From NCBI GenBank assembly GCA_940671915.1, contig CALNVZ010003430.1, positions 15,888,012 through 15,952,011 of the forward strand: 64,000 nt of DNA. The letters run 5' to 3'. Below, piece after piece: positions 1 to 59,077 of this stretch. Below the pieces are notes generated by a model. It made no database searches and was not told the origin of the DNA. It saw nothing but the letters and a program-made list of their open reading frames with translations. A program made the translations under genes and the position numbers. The first letter of the stretch is position 1; each line of letters starts with the position of its first letter. The stretch comes from Paracentrotus lividus. Taxonomy: Eukaryota; Echinodermata; Echinoidea; Camarodonta; Echinidae.

Positions 1-46241
<46,241 letters not shown>

Positions 46242-46640
46242 TGTTTGAAAGCAAAAGTTGATCTAGGCTACTGCGAAACAAAGAGGAACAGCAGATTTGG
46301 CTAGCCGCCTTTGTCTCCACAGATCCAGCTCAGCAGCGGACGCTCGAGATCACAGACGCCTCCTCGACAGGCAGGCCGACGATGTAGGGTGGGTGGGATA
46401 GCCTCGTCTACGTCGCGTCAGAACGCTTACAATTATGATGGATTGCAAAAATGCAGCGATCAAACAGAACTTAATTTATTGCCACGAAGAAGATATAGAT
46501 TCATAGAAGCATACCCGGAGATGATTAGCTCCATAATGACAAAATCCTTTGGTGACGCAACATCTAAGAAACCTTGTCACATTGACACATTTCTTTTCTT
46601 GAGTGATCGTTCATACATCAAAGAGCTTACATAAACGAGA
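46242..46640 (-). promoter_or_regulatory. Putative 5' UTR and promoter of the ABCC1-like gene
   Basis: The 150 or so bases upstream of the start codon (about 46,290-46,440) are richer in G+C and CpG than the surroundings. No TATA box or defined transcription start can be seen, so this is a position-based assignment. Confidence 0.4.
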
Positions 46641-47309
46641 TCAACTGCTTTACTGCATACACGTAAACGTACACTGCAATCTGTGTGACGTGATCAAGAG
46701 CTTGCATAAACCTAAATCTTGCATCACAAGCGGAATCACGGGTGGCGGATCCGATGGGGGGGGGGGGAACATAGTGCTCCATAAATATTTTTTTTAACCA
46801 CTCGGTTGGGCCTCACTATTCTTCAAGTTTGCCAGCATTCTCGATCCCCTCCATTCTCAAATTATGAACTTAAGCAACATTCTAGGAGGGGACTTATTTT
46901 TTTAAATCCATGATCAGCTAGAAAAGAGGGCAAACTGCAGGTGTGCTCCTTGTTCTGGCTGCGCCGCCTCCTTTAAGGGATCATATGATTATAGCCCTTA
47001 TGAAATTTCGATAAAAATAACAAGCATTACTTGTAGTCTTCGATCAACCCCCTCCCCCTACTTTCGATAATAAAAAATGCAGAAATTACCATCAGATGAG
47101 AAAAAAGAGATCCATCGAAATTTCAAAAATAATGCTGAAGTATCCGATTTTCTTCTTTAATTATTTCTTGGTATATAATCGATTTTAATCATGGCATAGA
47201 GGGCTGCTAGAAACTATATGCTGGAAACCATGTGATAAATATCATAAAAGTCATAACTCCCCTATCGCGTAAAAGCTGCACTGCTAAAGCCAGGGTAATT
47301 ATGCTGCAT

Positions 47310-47390
47310 AATTGTAGAGCGCTTAGAGACTTCTGATAAAGTAAGTGTTAGGCGCTATATAAGCAAGTATAATTATTATTATTATCGTGT
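47310..47390. repeat. SINE-like 3' tail
   Basis: AGAGCGCTTAGAGACTTCTG, then GTGTTAGGCGCTATATAAGC and an ATT repeat, a tail style common in marine invertebrate short repeats. Similar tails are near 21,370-21,420 and 33,000-33,035. No 5' Pol III boxes are seen here. Confidence 0.45.
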
Positions 47391-48105
47391 CATGAATATA
47401 TATTACATTAATAAAATGTCCTAGCACGTGTTCAGCCACCCCCCCCCCCCCTTGCAGATCGATTTTCCGCAACTCAAAGATCATCCCGGACTTGCCATTT
47501 CATGAGAAATCAGATCAAATAGAGACAAAATCTGAATTTTTGTATTATCATCAACTTAAAAAACATAACAAATACTATTATAGGCCCCGGTGGCCTGGGG
47601 CCCGTTTCTGGTCTAAGTCTAAGATCGTATACATCCCATTGAAACGCGACGTGTTGCTCCATGACTTCCATGATTCTACAACACATGTCCCAATGTTAGA
47701 CTTTATGACGGTTTCGAGAACGGGCCTCTGGTAGGTCTTAACGTACAACATAAGTACCATATAGTTTAATGTCTTTATTATCTAATGTTTTGGGTAACTA
47801 AAAGGTCGACCACGGTAAACGTATCTGGCGCATTTTCGTTCAGCGATATTGATGATGAGCCAATCCAATGTCGGACAACAAGGGCGGTGGAAGCCGATTG
47901 GCCTAAAGTAAGTTCTGGTGGTAGGGGGTGGGGGGTGGGGGGTCTTAGAACTTTTCTTAATTTTTTGTCATGTCCTTTCTAGCGATGTACAATATATATA
48001 TAATATATCATATAGAAATAAATTTGATGCTTTTTTTTCTAAAATGTTTTTTGTAAAATGTAACTTCAATTCGGAGTCTATAATCCATAATTTAACTTCT
48101 AAGTA

Positions 48106-49948
48106 CACTGTTCGTCATAAAGGTGGAATATTTTTTTTCTAGCTCAAGCGACATTATGTAGCTCAGTTATTAATTTCTTGAATGCGGTTTTCACCGCTTT
48201 CACTTTCTGGGATCCTGGGTATATCTTGGACGCTCCCTCAACCCTTCCCGGGGATTTTACTTCCAAAAAGCTTGTCACCCCCAGAAAATGGCCATTTTCG
48301 TCATTTTTTCTTATTTTTGGGGCCCTTTTTTGTTCACGCGACCCACCAAGGCCCCCTCAGTCCTACCCCAAGGAAACACGTCTGAGGTGGGGATTTGTTA
48401 TTGTTCTTTACATTAAATCTAGATTTATGGTTACAGGCTCGACTCTTTTGTCTAGGGGAGGGGTCAAAATTTATTTTGATTGGGGTTCAACATTCATTTT
48501 ATTCATTTTTAGACCATGGAAATTTTTATCTTCCCTAAATTGCATTGTAAAATCTCAACCAAACATAAATCTAAATAAAATATTATCAATAATGACTATT
48601 TACAGCCTTGTCATCAAGGCTAAACAAAATTTAAGGGGAAAATTATGATATTTAACTCTTTGCCTGCCACATTAATTTTAAGCATAAAAAAGAAGACTTT
48701 TCTCTTTAATTATTAAAAATAGTATAACAACATAGTATGAACTACGAGAAATTTTAACTGCAGACCTGGTCCTAGCTTTATCAGTGATTTTCAGATCTTT
48801 TAGCCCAGCCATTACAGAGAAAATGAATTATTACGATTGTATAGTTAATAAGTACAATTGTGACTATAGTCGAATTTGGCAGGCAAAGAGTTAAGGGTTA
48901 AAGAACTCCTCCGGGCTGGAGTTTGCATTATTACAAAAATAAAGTAAAATCTAAAAAGCACAACACTGAAAATTTCATCAAAATCGGATAAGAAATAGCA
49001 AAGTTATGAATTTTCTTAGGTTTTGAACTTTTTAAGGAAACAGTTCTCAAATTGGCAACCTGATGATGTCACAGTCCCCCTACTTTCTTTGTATTTTATT
49101 GTATGAAATACCAATTATCAAGATTTTCTGCCCCAAGGACATAAAAACAGGGATTAATCCTTGTGGAGTGTTCAAGGTCACAAGTGCTTTTACGTATTTC
49201 ATTGTGAGTGATATATTTTCTGTATATGCAATGTATGAAAAAATGAGATAAATAGGATTTCATATAATAAAGTATACAAGAAGTAGGGGGACTGTGACAT
49301 CATCAGTTGCTCATTTGAATATTCAAATATTCATGAGACCTGTTCATGAGACCTGCCAAGAACTGTTTTACGAAAAAAATTCAATACCTAAAAAATGCAT
49401 AATTTTGTTATTTTTCATCCGATTTTGATGAAATTTTCTGTGTTGTGCTTGTTATATTTTACTTTCCTTTACAAAACTTTTTGATTTCAGCCCGGACTCC
49501 TCCTTTAAAGGTGGTTTTTCATTTCTTTTGTTTTCAGCATAAAGATGGAATAAAATATTCTGAATTTTCACCAATTTCGTTTTTACTTCAACCCCTCCCC
49601 TAGACAAGAGACCTAAGCCTGTCCCCAGAAATATAGATTTAACTTAAAGAACAAAATAAAACAATACACCTCAGTCGCGTTTCCTGGGGGTAGGACTGAG
49701 GGGGGCTTGATTGGCCGGGAAAACAAAAAGGGGCCCCAAAATGAGAAAAAATGACAAAAATGGGCATCACGGGGGTTGACCAAACCTTTTAGGACAAAGG
49801 TCCACGTGAAGGGTTGGGAGAATGTCCAAGATATAGCCAGGGTCCCAAAAAGTAAAAGCAGGGATAAACATTTTCAAGAAATTAAAGTCAGAGCAAAGTC
49901 ATGTCGCTATAGCGGCATAAAAATATTCCACCTTTATGACGGACAGTG
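48106..49948. mobile_element. TIR element, 1.8 kb, with nested MITE
   Basis: Inverted ends CACTGTTCGTCATAAAGG and CCTTTATGACGGACAGTG abut TA; the arms extend for several hundred bases (GGGGGTAGGACTGAGGGGG and complement). The 48,902-49,504 MITE is inserted within. Confidence 0.8.
48902..49504. mobile_element. TTAA-flanked MITE, 600-base family, copy 2
   Basis: Same family as 12,988-13,589 and same TTAA flanks (48,898 and 49,505). It sits inside the larger TIR element 48,106-49,948, so it arrived later. Confidence 0.85.
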
Positions 49949-50139
49949 TATTTCGAGCTATAAATTTTTGCTCGTGCTTCGTGTGCGCATTGCGTTAAAC
50001 CTTTTCATAACTAAAGGAACGGTTAAAACAAAAACAAAGCAATAATATTCTTAAATGAATAAAAAAATAATAATAATAACTCTTAGACCACTACGGAAAA
50101 TTTTCTCGAAAAAAATCTCAAATATACATGTAGTTATGA

Positions 50140-50575
50140 ACATGTTCGATTTTCTCGCGACTTAATTGCGGAACCTCTGAAGATGTCTCTAAAAACGTCT
50201 CAGAGACTTCTCTCATCCGTCTCCAACTAGAACTAGTCTTAAAATTTAATTACAATGAGACGGGTTTTAGAAGGATTTGGGACTCGGAGACCTCTCTTCA
50301 AATTAATGTTTGATCTTTTTTTATTATTCAAATGTCTTTAGCATTTTTAAATTGTGCAACGTGCCCTGCTTTCACCTTTCATTTAAAGTTTCATAGTAGG
50401 CCTTAAAAAAAACTCCTAAATGTGGTATCTAACTTCACGGAGACTCTGCGACTCGGTCACGGTGGTATCCCTTACCCAAGACGGATTTTAGACGGATTTT
50501 GAAACTTGTCGCAGAGACGTCTCCTGCATGAGTCTCCGCGACGTCTCATGAGTTGCGGGAAAATCGAACATGAAA
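50140..50575. repeat. Foldback rich in GAGACGTCTC motifs
   Basis: ATGTTCGATTTTCTCGCGAC at the left pairs with GTTGCGGGAAAATCGAACAT at the right; many GAGACGTCT-like palindromes lie inside and continue to about 50,715. Confidence 0.6.
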
Positions 50576-51093
50576 TTGTGTTTTCAGTCACATGCAGAGA
50601 CGTCTCCGCGAAATGTCCCCGATATTTTTTTTTTCCGCCACGGAGACGTCTGTGATACGTCTCCGCGACGGAAAATGCATATGTTTATGCATATTTGATT
50701 TTCCCACGACTCAGAATACCCATAGGTTTACAGCCTATAAATTTTGCTAGTGCTACATCTTAGTCCATTAATTTTAGTCAAACTGAAATTCCTCAAACAA
50801 TAGAGGGCATCTATCAAATAAATAAGACTGGAATAGTGGTCATTCGATAAAATTAGCAAAGTCAAAATAACATTTTAAAAAATGAAATAAAACGTTTGGT
50901 GATAAAGATAATCACATCAGCACCAGGCGTTATTTTTTCAGCCTTCGACTATCCAATCACATCATTTTTAAAATAACATCCAGCATTGTTGAAGGGGTAG
51001 GCTCAACGGCTATATATACGTCGCTCCAATCGGGTCACTCATCCATCCATCAATTTTGGGGGCGCTCCCCCTCCTGGATCCGCGCCTGATGAC

Positions 51094-51605
51094 TACACTC
51101 TAAAACTGAAGTGCTGTTTTTAGCTCTTCAGGGCTGAAATCAGCACTTTTAAGTGCTTGCATAGTGACTGCACTCAAAGTGCTGTTTTAGCACTTTCACG
51201 TGAGCTGAACTTTCAGCAAAAATGGGCAAAACGCGTGACTTCGTTGGGATTCGAACCTGGGTCCCTGCATGAGAAGAGCTAACGAGCACGTTAGACCAAT
51301 TCACATCTCACGGTTGCTAGCAGATCATTTGTTGCATGATGAACTTTCTTCAAATTTGCCAAATCATACTACCTATGCTGTCATAATTAAAGCCAGTTAG
51401 CGAGATCTCCGTTGGTCTATTGGTAACGTCGGCGGTACTCTTCCATGTCTAGGTGAACCTGGTTCAAATCCCATACCGACCATGAACATTTTTTGTTGAT
51501 AAATTAGCACTTGGGTAAGTGCTAAAACAGCACTTGAGGTGCTGACTTAGCACTTCAAGTGCAGTCACTATACGAGCACCCATAAATTAGCACTTCAGAG
51601 TGTAT
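51094..51605. mobile_element. TIR element with two divergent tRNA-like modules
   Basis: Ends TACACTCT...GAAGTGCT are inverted, with repeated AGTGCTGTTTTAGCACTT-type palindromes subterminally. Inside, the minus strand at about 51,245-51,315 and the plus strand at about 51,412-51,485 each carry box A (TTGGTCTA) and box B (GGTTCRAATCC) of tRNA genes. Stems are degenerate. Confidence 0.65.
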
Positions 51606-51769
51606 AGACTGTTTTCGTCTGAGAGCCAAAGTGGCATCACCCCCTGGTAAAATGACTATGAAATAAATGTCACCTCTCACGGCAAACTGTCAACCAGAGA
51701 AGATTATCCTTAAACCTTAATCTTTGACGAACTATTAATAAAAGTACATGAATACCGCTAATGCGGTGG

Positions 51770-52277
51770 TCACAACTCGTCGTAGGCTACGGGGCACGTG
51801 CCATCAACGTAGCCTGCGTTGAATGTACAATGCATGCACAGGTCGTTGGTCAATTTCTGCGATTCCTGCGTTTCTGTAGTACAGGGTGGTGTTGCATAAA
51901 ACTTTTGTTCTAACCCGAGTTTTCTCAGGTTAAAAAACTCAGCTTATGTAGACCTATTTCTTAGGTTATTCAACCTGAGTTTTAAAACTCCCTAAAAAAT
52001 TTTTGCATTAATACTTTTGAAAACTCTTGTATGTTTTTATGCAATGGAAAAAACAGTAAAAAATCCAGAAAAATATTGTAACCGGAGTTTTTGGACTTTA
52101 ACCGGAAAAAACTCCGGTTAGAAGTTTTATGCAACAGGGTGCAGGTATTGGAAAAACTTCCTGCACGTCGTACATGCAATGTGCCTCCGAGGTACCTGCG
52201 CGCTTTTCGATTTTTCTACGAAATCAATCGTAGGGAGTTGCACGTCGAAGGTACGGTGAGTTGTGACCGCTGCATTA
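51770..52277. mobile_element. GCGGYGGTCACAACTCG palindromic MITE, copy 1, interrupted
   Basis: Matches the element at 60,098-60,353 at both ends but is split by an insertion at about 51,890-52,135. The insertion has TTGCATAAAACTT inverted ends and an apparent 8-base duplication ACAGGGTG, as in hAT-type elements. Confidence 0.75.
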
Positions 52278-52359
52278 TATGTATTCTTGTTATCAATCAA
52301 ACCATCCGTTACTTTCTTCTGAATTTATCGGAATATAAGGTAAACCGTGGGGTCCTGTA

Positions 52360-54646
52360 GGGGAGACCGGGGACAATTATTGTAACACTTTTTTCCAAAT
52401 TTGACTCATCAACTTTATTATAACTAAATACTTGCTTAAAACCAAGTAAAACGAAATTTGGATATCTTAAAGAGAGAAGATGCGTCCCAAGTCAAAAAAA
52501 CTATNNNNNNNNNNNNNNNNNNNNNNNNNNNNNNNNNNNNNNNNNNNNNNNNNNNNNNNNNNNNNNNNNNNNNNNNNNNNNNNNNNNNNNNNNNNNNNNN
52601 NNNNNNNNNNNNNNNNNNNNNNNNNNNNNNNNNNNNNNNNNNNNNNNNNNNNNNNNNNNNNNNNNNNNNNNNNNNNNNNNNNNNNNNNNNNNNNNNNNNN
52701 NNNNNNNNNNNNNNNNNNNNNNNNNNNNNNNNNNNNNNNNNNNNNNNNNNNNNNNNNNNNNNNNNNNNNNNNNNNNNNNNNNNNNNNNNNNNNNNNNNNN
52801 NNNNNNNNNNNNNNNNNNNNNNNNNNNNNNNNNNNNNNNNNNNNNNNNNNNNNNNNNNNNNNNNNNNNNNNNNNNNNNNNNNNNNNNNNNNNNNNNNNNN
52901 NNNNNNNNNNNNNNNNNNNNNNNNNNNNNNNNNNNNNNNNNNNNNNNNNNNNNNNNNNNNNNNNNNNNNNNNNNNNNNNNNNNNNNNNNNNNNNNNNNNN
53001 NNNNNNNNNNNNNNNNNNNNNNNNNNNNNNNNNNNNNNNNNNNNNNNNNNNNNNNNNNNNNNNNNNNNNNNNNNNNNNNNNNNNNNNNNNNNNNNNNNNN
53101 NNNNNNNNNNNNNNNNNNNNNNNNNNNNNNNNNNNNNNNNNNNNNNNNNNNNNNNNNNNNNNNNNNNNNNNNNNNNNNNNNNNNNNNNNNNNNNNNNNNN
53201 NNNNNNNNNNNNNNNNNNNNNNNNNNNNNNNNNNNNNNNNNNNNNNNNNNNNNNNNNNNNNNNNNNNNNNNNNNNNNNNNNNNNNNNNNNNNNNNNNNNN
53301 NNNNNNNNNNNNNNNNNNNNNNNNNNNNNNNNNNNNNNNNNNNNNNNNNNNNNNNNNNNNNNNNNNNNNNNNNNNNNNNNNNNNNNNNNNNNNNNNNNNN
53401 NNNNNNNNNNNNNNNNNNNNNNNNNNNNNNNNNNNNNNNNNNNNNNNNNNNNNNNNNNNNNNNNNNNNNNNNNNNNNNNNNNNNNNNNNNNNTCCTCCTT
53501 AAACCAACAACGGTATCGGTTCAGTTAACTTCTAATTAACATTTCATATTTTTTTCAAAATATCAAAAAGGGTAGAGATATTTAAAAAATGTGATTTTAT
53601 AAAAGCACATATAATTTCTATATTTGGTTTAGTAAAGAAATAAATCATCATTTTGAGCACTCTTAAAAGTGACCATAGAAAAACCAAATTGTGTGTTTAA
53701 TTAGTATATTTCAAACACCAATATCCAAAGTAGAGGTGTATATTCACAACGTTGTCGCTTTTGCGTTATTTCTGTGGATTTTTTTACTCTTTTGTCTTCG
53801 GTGTCATTTTGTTGCATGAAAAAAACACGAACATAAATGAACGTCGCACAAGATGACAATAGACCGCGATGGTCACAACACAACTCGCATCTATCTACGA
53901 CTTTCTATTGTGTATGGCGTGGAGAGTGAACGTTTCACTTAAGACGTGATGTGACCATGGAAATCCAAACATGTGACCACCGCACAATATGGCTGCGCAC
54001 GCCAAGATCCAAGAAGGAACGTACGTGCATGAAATTGTAACATTTTGCTTTTTTTTTATCAAAGCTATGCACTTGACAGATTCAAGATTCAAACAACATT
54101 AACCACATAAGCTAATTATTATAAAACTCAAGTTACATTATATTTTCCACTTGTTATATACATGGCATGGGATTATTGCAGAAGTTTACGTGCTCTGTAC
54201 GGGCGATGACAGCGCGCTGAATTGTCCCGCGGCTAGGTACGGGGCAAAAGTATTTCCTAAACGACATTGTTACTATTGCCCCTGTGGTTGGCGACCATAT
54301 TTGGAGAGATTTTTTTTCTATCTTAGCTGAGGTATAAATCGTTGAAACGTTAGCAAAATATGGCCTAAGGACATCATTTCTAAATATATACAAATGACAG
54401 CCGTAGCTCATCCACATATTTGTCCAGAAGAAAAACAATGGGTAATGTGAAATATTACTTTCCTCAAAAAACGATTTTTCTGCTGTAGAAAGTTCCACGA
54501 ACCGTTAAATCTGCTAATATTAAAACAGCATGTGGAGCGATGAAATGCGCATGCTCTGTACAAATTTCAAGTTTGTAGCGTGTTTCTGCTAGGGATAGGA
54601 GCCCCTGTTACAATTGCCCCGTGTTACATTTGTCCCCGGTCTCCCC
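52360..54646. mobile_element. TA-flanked TIR element with assembly gap
   Basis: Ends GGGGAGACCGGGGACAATT and its complement abut TA and are related to those of 10,346-11,309. TGTTACA/TGTAACA and ACAATTGCCCC motifs recur near the ends. 988 N hide the middle, so coding content cannot be judged. Confidence 0.75.
52505..53492. other. Assembly gap (N run)
   Basis: 988 undetermined bases. Apparent long open frames across it are meaningless. Confidence 1.
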
Positions 54647-55489
54647 TACTCTACTATTATAACTTCGTGAATATGCATATTGGGGGCGCCCCTTAGAAAT
54701 AAAGGGGCCGACAAAATTTTCCGATTTTATCATGTACAGTTAATAAGAAAAAAAGTGTTTTTCAAATTATAGGGATCGCGTCCCTAAAATTCTATGTACA
54801 TGGATCCAACACTGGAAATGAAAAAAAGAAAAAAGTGAAAACGAAACAATAGTAACCAGTTTTTTAAATGGAATCATTGAAACTAAAAGTTAGGTGAGTA
54901 TGAAAATAACAAAGGCAGCCAACCCTGGGTTTCGGTTTGTGATGGTATGTGACTAACTCACAGATCTTTTGTCCCCCATTGCCGCGCCTTTTCATTGGTT
55001 TGTGAGCTACCATTGTGTTTTGTGGGTTCTATTCATGCGTGAGGCCAAGAACCATGAAGAATGAAAACGGAAAGAGAGAAAAGGGAAAAAATAATCGAGC
55101 CCATATTCATTATTGGTTCGAGTAGTGCTTGCAGTTTTTATTATGACGAGTTTTTATGGTGCATGCGGTATTAAAACTACCACGGCATTATAACAGTGAC
55201 TATATTTTGGACTCTTGTTTTCCTTGAGTGGGATGATTATAGTATTAAAGTGTTGAGTAGGGTTGAGTAAAACCCAGTTCGGTCTATGACATCTATTTCG
55301 TCTGAATTTGGCATATAATCAGCTTGTGAAGGATATGTATTCTTCTGATAGAGATGCATTTCTGGGTATCCCTGCGATTGAATGGGCATTATAGCATGAC
55401 TAGTCTCGTGGAAAATTTACAGGACTGGTAACATCAATGATTTAAAAGTAAGTATTATTGCTTTTAATTATCTTCTTGTAGATTATATA

Positions 55490-56469
55490 GGGTACATGCA
55501 GGTAATATGGGCCACCTGAAGCAAATCATGTCGTGACCGTCGACCGGTGACCGGTTACCGGTGTGAGCACCATAATGTTGTTCATATGAACTGTATACGA
55601 AAATATATCGTCGTGAGAGCATCTGATGCCGAAATTTCTCTGAGAAAATTGCTGAAAACCAACAAGGTAGGTAAAACTTACGGCATTTTTTTACCCTGAT
55701 GTAAAATTGGATATTTCACAGAATGTGATGGTGAAAGAGTGTTTGAGGGGATAACCTCAGTTGTTTTGTATATTTAGTAAGCTTATAGTTTCATTTTGAT
55801 CATACTAGCGTGTACAGGTCAATTTGTTTTAGTGAAGGGGTGCAATGTGGCATTGAATGCTTGCCTGACACAGCAACATTAGTGCAGGTAATATGGGACA
55901 TCCAAAATGGCGAAAATGATTCTGGTACTTAGTATTGGGATGAGGCATCAATCTCTTTGCTACGATTTTTTTTGGGTATATTCACAGTATATAATCAATA
56001 TAAATAACTTATTATAGGCCTATATTAACTTGTATAATGAAAATAATATTTAAATAATATTAAAAAAAGAAATTATATACAAAATACATAACAATGAAAT
56101 ATATAGTCAAAGGATTTACTGAAGGGTCTTATAATTTCAAATGATATCTTAAAGTTAATGATTTTCAACATTTTAAGCAAATTCCAGATAAATTATGGTT
56201 ATAGAGTTATTGTAGTTTTTAAAACATACATTAAATACATGTTCCCATATTACCTGCACATGCAGGTAATATGGGCACTTTGGTGATGACGCAAACATTT
56301 GAATATTGTAGACAGGGGGGTTGGTGATAATTGTTTTTCTTCTCAATAAAAGTTAGAGCAGTAGTTATTGATTCATAATTATAAACAAAGATTAGACTGT
56401 GTGTCATTTCGTAATTTTATGCAAATTAGGCCAATAAGCTTAGGGGGCCCATATTACCTGCATGTACCC
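55490..56469. mobile_element. TA-flanked TIR element with GCAGGTAATATGGG motifs
   Basis: Ends GGGTACATGCAGGTAATATG and complement abut TA. The terminal motif GCAGGTAATATGGG recurs internally in both orientations (for example near 55,886 and 56,244-56,276). 980 bases, no ORF. Confidence 0.8.
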
Positions 56470-58870
56470 TATAGAAGATAAAGCAATGTTTCAGAAGCAC
56501 AATAACCTTCAAAGTGAACATAACTTTATTCAAACTGTATGTCACTCTACTCATCTTTACCTTATTGTATAAAATTATTGTGTACAAATATTTTGTAGAA
56601 ATGAAAACAAACGGAGCCAATCGAGTTACAAAGATATATGTAGCCCCTATATTGGGTTATGTAAATCCTTCTCCCACGGAGTCTATGTTATGATCATGTA
56701 TGCATTGACAGAATAAACATTGACAATTGACAATACTATTATATTGACTGCAATCGATATACACAGTGGTCCCTGCTATTGGGTAAACTCAGGTCGGTGC
56801 AACGTAGATCAGGCTCGACTTGCTCATTATTATATGGTCGCTTATAAATTATATTTCGCGTTTCTGACAAAGGAGAAGAAAAGGAATTAAGAACTGGAAT
56901 CACGTTGGTCTGTATGAAATGCGAAAGAGAGGCGATTCCCTCTCCATCATCGTATAAATTGATATGTGCCCCCCCCCCCCCATTTAAAGTGTCCCAGACT
57001 GCTGATTCCATGCAAATTTCAGACCATTTTTGTCGATAAAGAAAACCCTTCACATTAATGTGTGTATTATGACAAGCAGCCATAATTAACATTGATCACC
57101 ATGATGCATATAAATAAAAATGATAGCATTTTAATCACTAAGTAATATTTTAAAAACTGATGAGAAACATTTAATATAATGCTCAGCATATTCACTTATG
57201 TGAATTCATACTACAGTTCTGATTCTGGCAATCGCAACGACAACTCCATCCCCAGTGATATACAATGAAACCAAAAGTTTAATAGAAAAAAATAGGAAGG
57301 AAACAAAAGACACAATAATTGGTTTAGCACAAAAATGTCATCAAATCTCTGCTCGATCGCCTCGCTCGCTCAGCGGATAATGTACTGTGCATCCCAAATA
57401 AAAGTAGACCCAAATTTGAGAGTCTCGTATTAATATTGCATTACTTAATATGTCATTAACTTTTATATTATGACAAACAAAGATTAAATCACATTCCATC
57501 CAGTGATACCAACATTATACCTGAACTGTCATGGATGACTGAACACTCGAGTTCTTAAAAAAATGGATCAAAAACAAATTGTCCCCAAGTTTGTCAGAAG
57601 CAACCCTGGCTTTTGGATCATTCATTCTTTGTCTGAAGTCAGCCTTCCCAGTTCCATTCACAATGGACAAAGGAATATTTGGGCTATTGAAAAGCAAGGG
57701 CTGTTTTACCTTACATGCCCAAACTTGGTACAAACCGATTTCTAACTTTTTTTTTTTTTTTAAGCCCAAATACTCAGTCATATAACACAGGTATAAGTTT
57801 GGTATCATTGAAAATAATATGGGTTTCTCTTTAAAATGAAATAAATATCCAGATCACACAAACTATAAAAAAAAATAATATGAGCTCTCAAAGTTGGGTT
57901 TACTTTTGGGGGACCTGCTGTATACAGGTGGACAAGTGAAAACAGCCTGAGAAAGGCAAGCATTCCTGCGCCTTTAATTTGATTATGAAATCCCAAAATA
58001 CTTTAAAAATATTCAAGAGATGAAAAATATGAGTGTTTTATTTCATATAGGCCTATTGTGAATGGGTCTAATTATAATTTACAAAAGATCATAAAATGAA
58101 ATAAGCCTATTGTTTCCAAACTTTCAGGGATGTTTTTATAGTCATAATTGTATTACCGCTAAACTAATGTGTATAAGGTTTACTGCTTGTATAATCTAAC
58201 GCAATATCGACTTGCTTGGTTGCCTCCAATGAATAAGGGATTCTTTTCAAAGTTTGATAAATTGTGATTGTTCTTTTTTGCTTATATTGACACATGCAGC
58301 AGGCATTCAGGTATGGTGTTGATCTGAAGGCCACTATCTCAATGAAAAAAGAATATACCATCTCATTGTGATTTACCATTGATCCAAAGATGAGGTTTTT
58401 CAAATTGATAACCACAGTCGTATTTGCAGGGGCGCAGAGCGGAAATTACACCCCCCCCCCCCCCCCCCCCCCCCCTACCCCCACTAACACACAAACACAA
58501 AAATGCCCTATTGTTTTGAGGTTTTTTCACAGGAGATTGCGCCCAAAAAAATCGGGAAAATCGGCAATGCTGCCCTCCCCGAATCCCATTATTGAAATTA
58601 TATTTTTATTTTAAATAAATGTACATGTAGAGCAATATTATTTAAAAAATAGGCATTTGGTTTCAGGTGAGGCAAAACTGATGACAACATTTTTTTCTGA
58701 GATCTCCATGGGGCAAACCCACATTATCTCCTCCCTTTTCCGAAATACGCTAGTAATCATTGGATTATTACTTAATGCGATGATTTTCAAATACTCTTGA
58801 CTTAGAGCGATGTAATATTCATCCATGTAATTATTATGTAAAAACTTAAGGTTGAAGCTAAGCTGATTCT
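56470..58870. other. Intergenic, no recognised feature
   Basis: AT-rich; contains a C run at 56,969-56,980 and another at 58,451-58,473. No exon, element ends or RNA gene recognised. An unseen 5' UTR exon of the plus-strand gene could lie here. Confidence 0.5.
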
Positions 58871-58997
58871 TCATGTTTTGTTTTGTTTTTTTGTTGTTTT
58901 TTTTTTCTTTCCATCTTACTTTTTTTTCGCAACCCCTCCTCCCTTTCTCTCTTCCCTCTCGTACCTCGTACCCACTCTCTCTTGCTGTCTCTGTATG

Positions 58998-59002
<5 letters not shown>

Positions 59003-59034
<32 letters not shown>
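59003..59034. repeat. (CT)n tract serving as polypyrimidine tract
   Basis: About 15 CT units just before the TTAG acceptor of the first coding exon of the two-pass membrane protein. Confidence 0.85.
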
Positions 59035-59039
<5 letters not shown>

Positions 59040-59077
59040 TACCTCTCTATCTCTCTGGCTCTATTTCGTTAGATCCA

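Noticed and set aside
46311-46634. Plus-strand frame of 107 codons upstream of exon 1
   Set aside because: It overlaps the CpG-rich promoter region and has no recognisable protein features.
52458-53528. Longest open frame in the window (356 codons)
   Set aside because: It runs across the N gap; only a few residues at each end are real.
58883-59077. N-terminal extension of the two-pass membrane protein (hydrophobic, Ser/Leu repeats)
   Set aside because: It is the T-rich and CT-repeat tract before an acceptor-like TTAG; the composition is that of a polypyrimidine tract, not a signal peptide.
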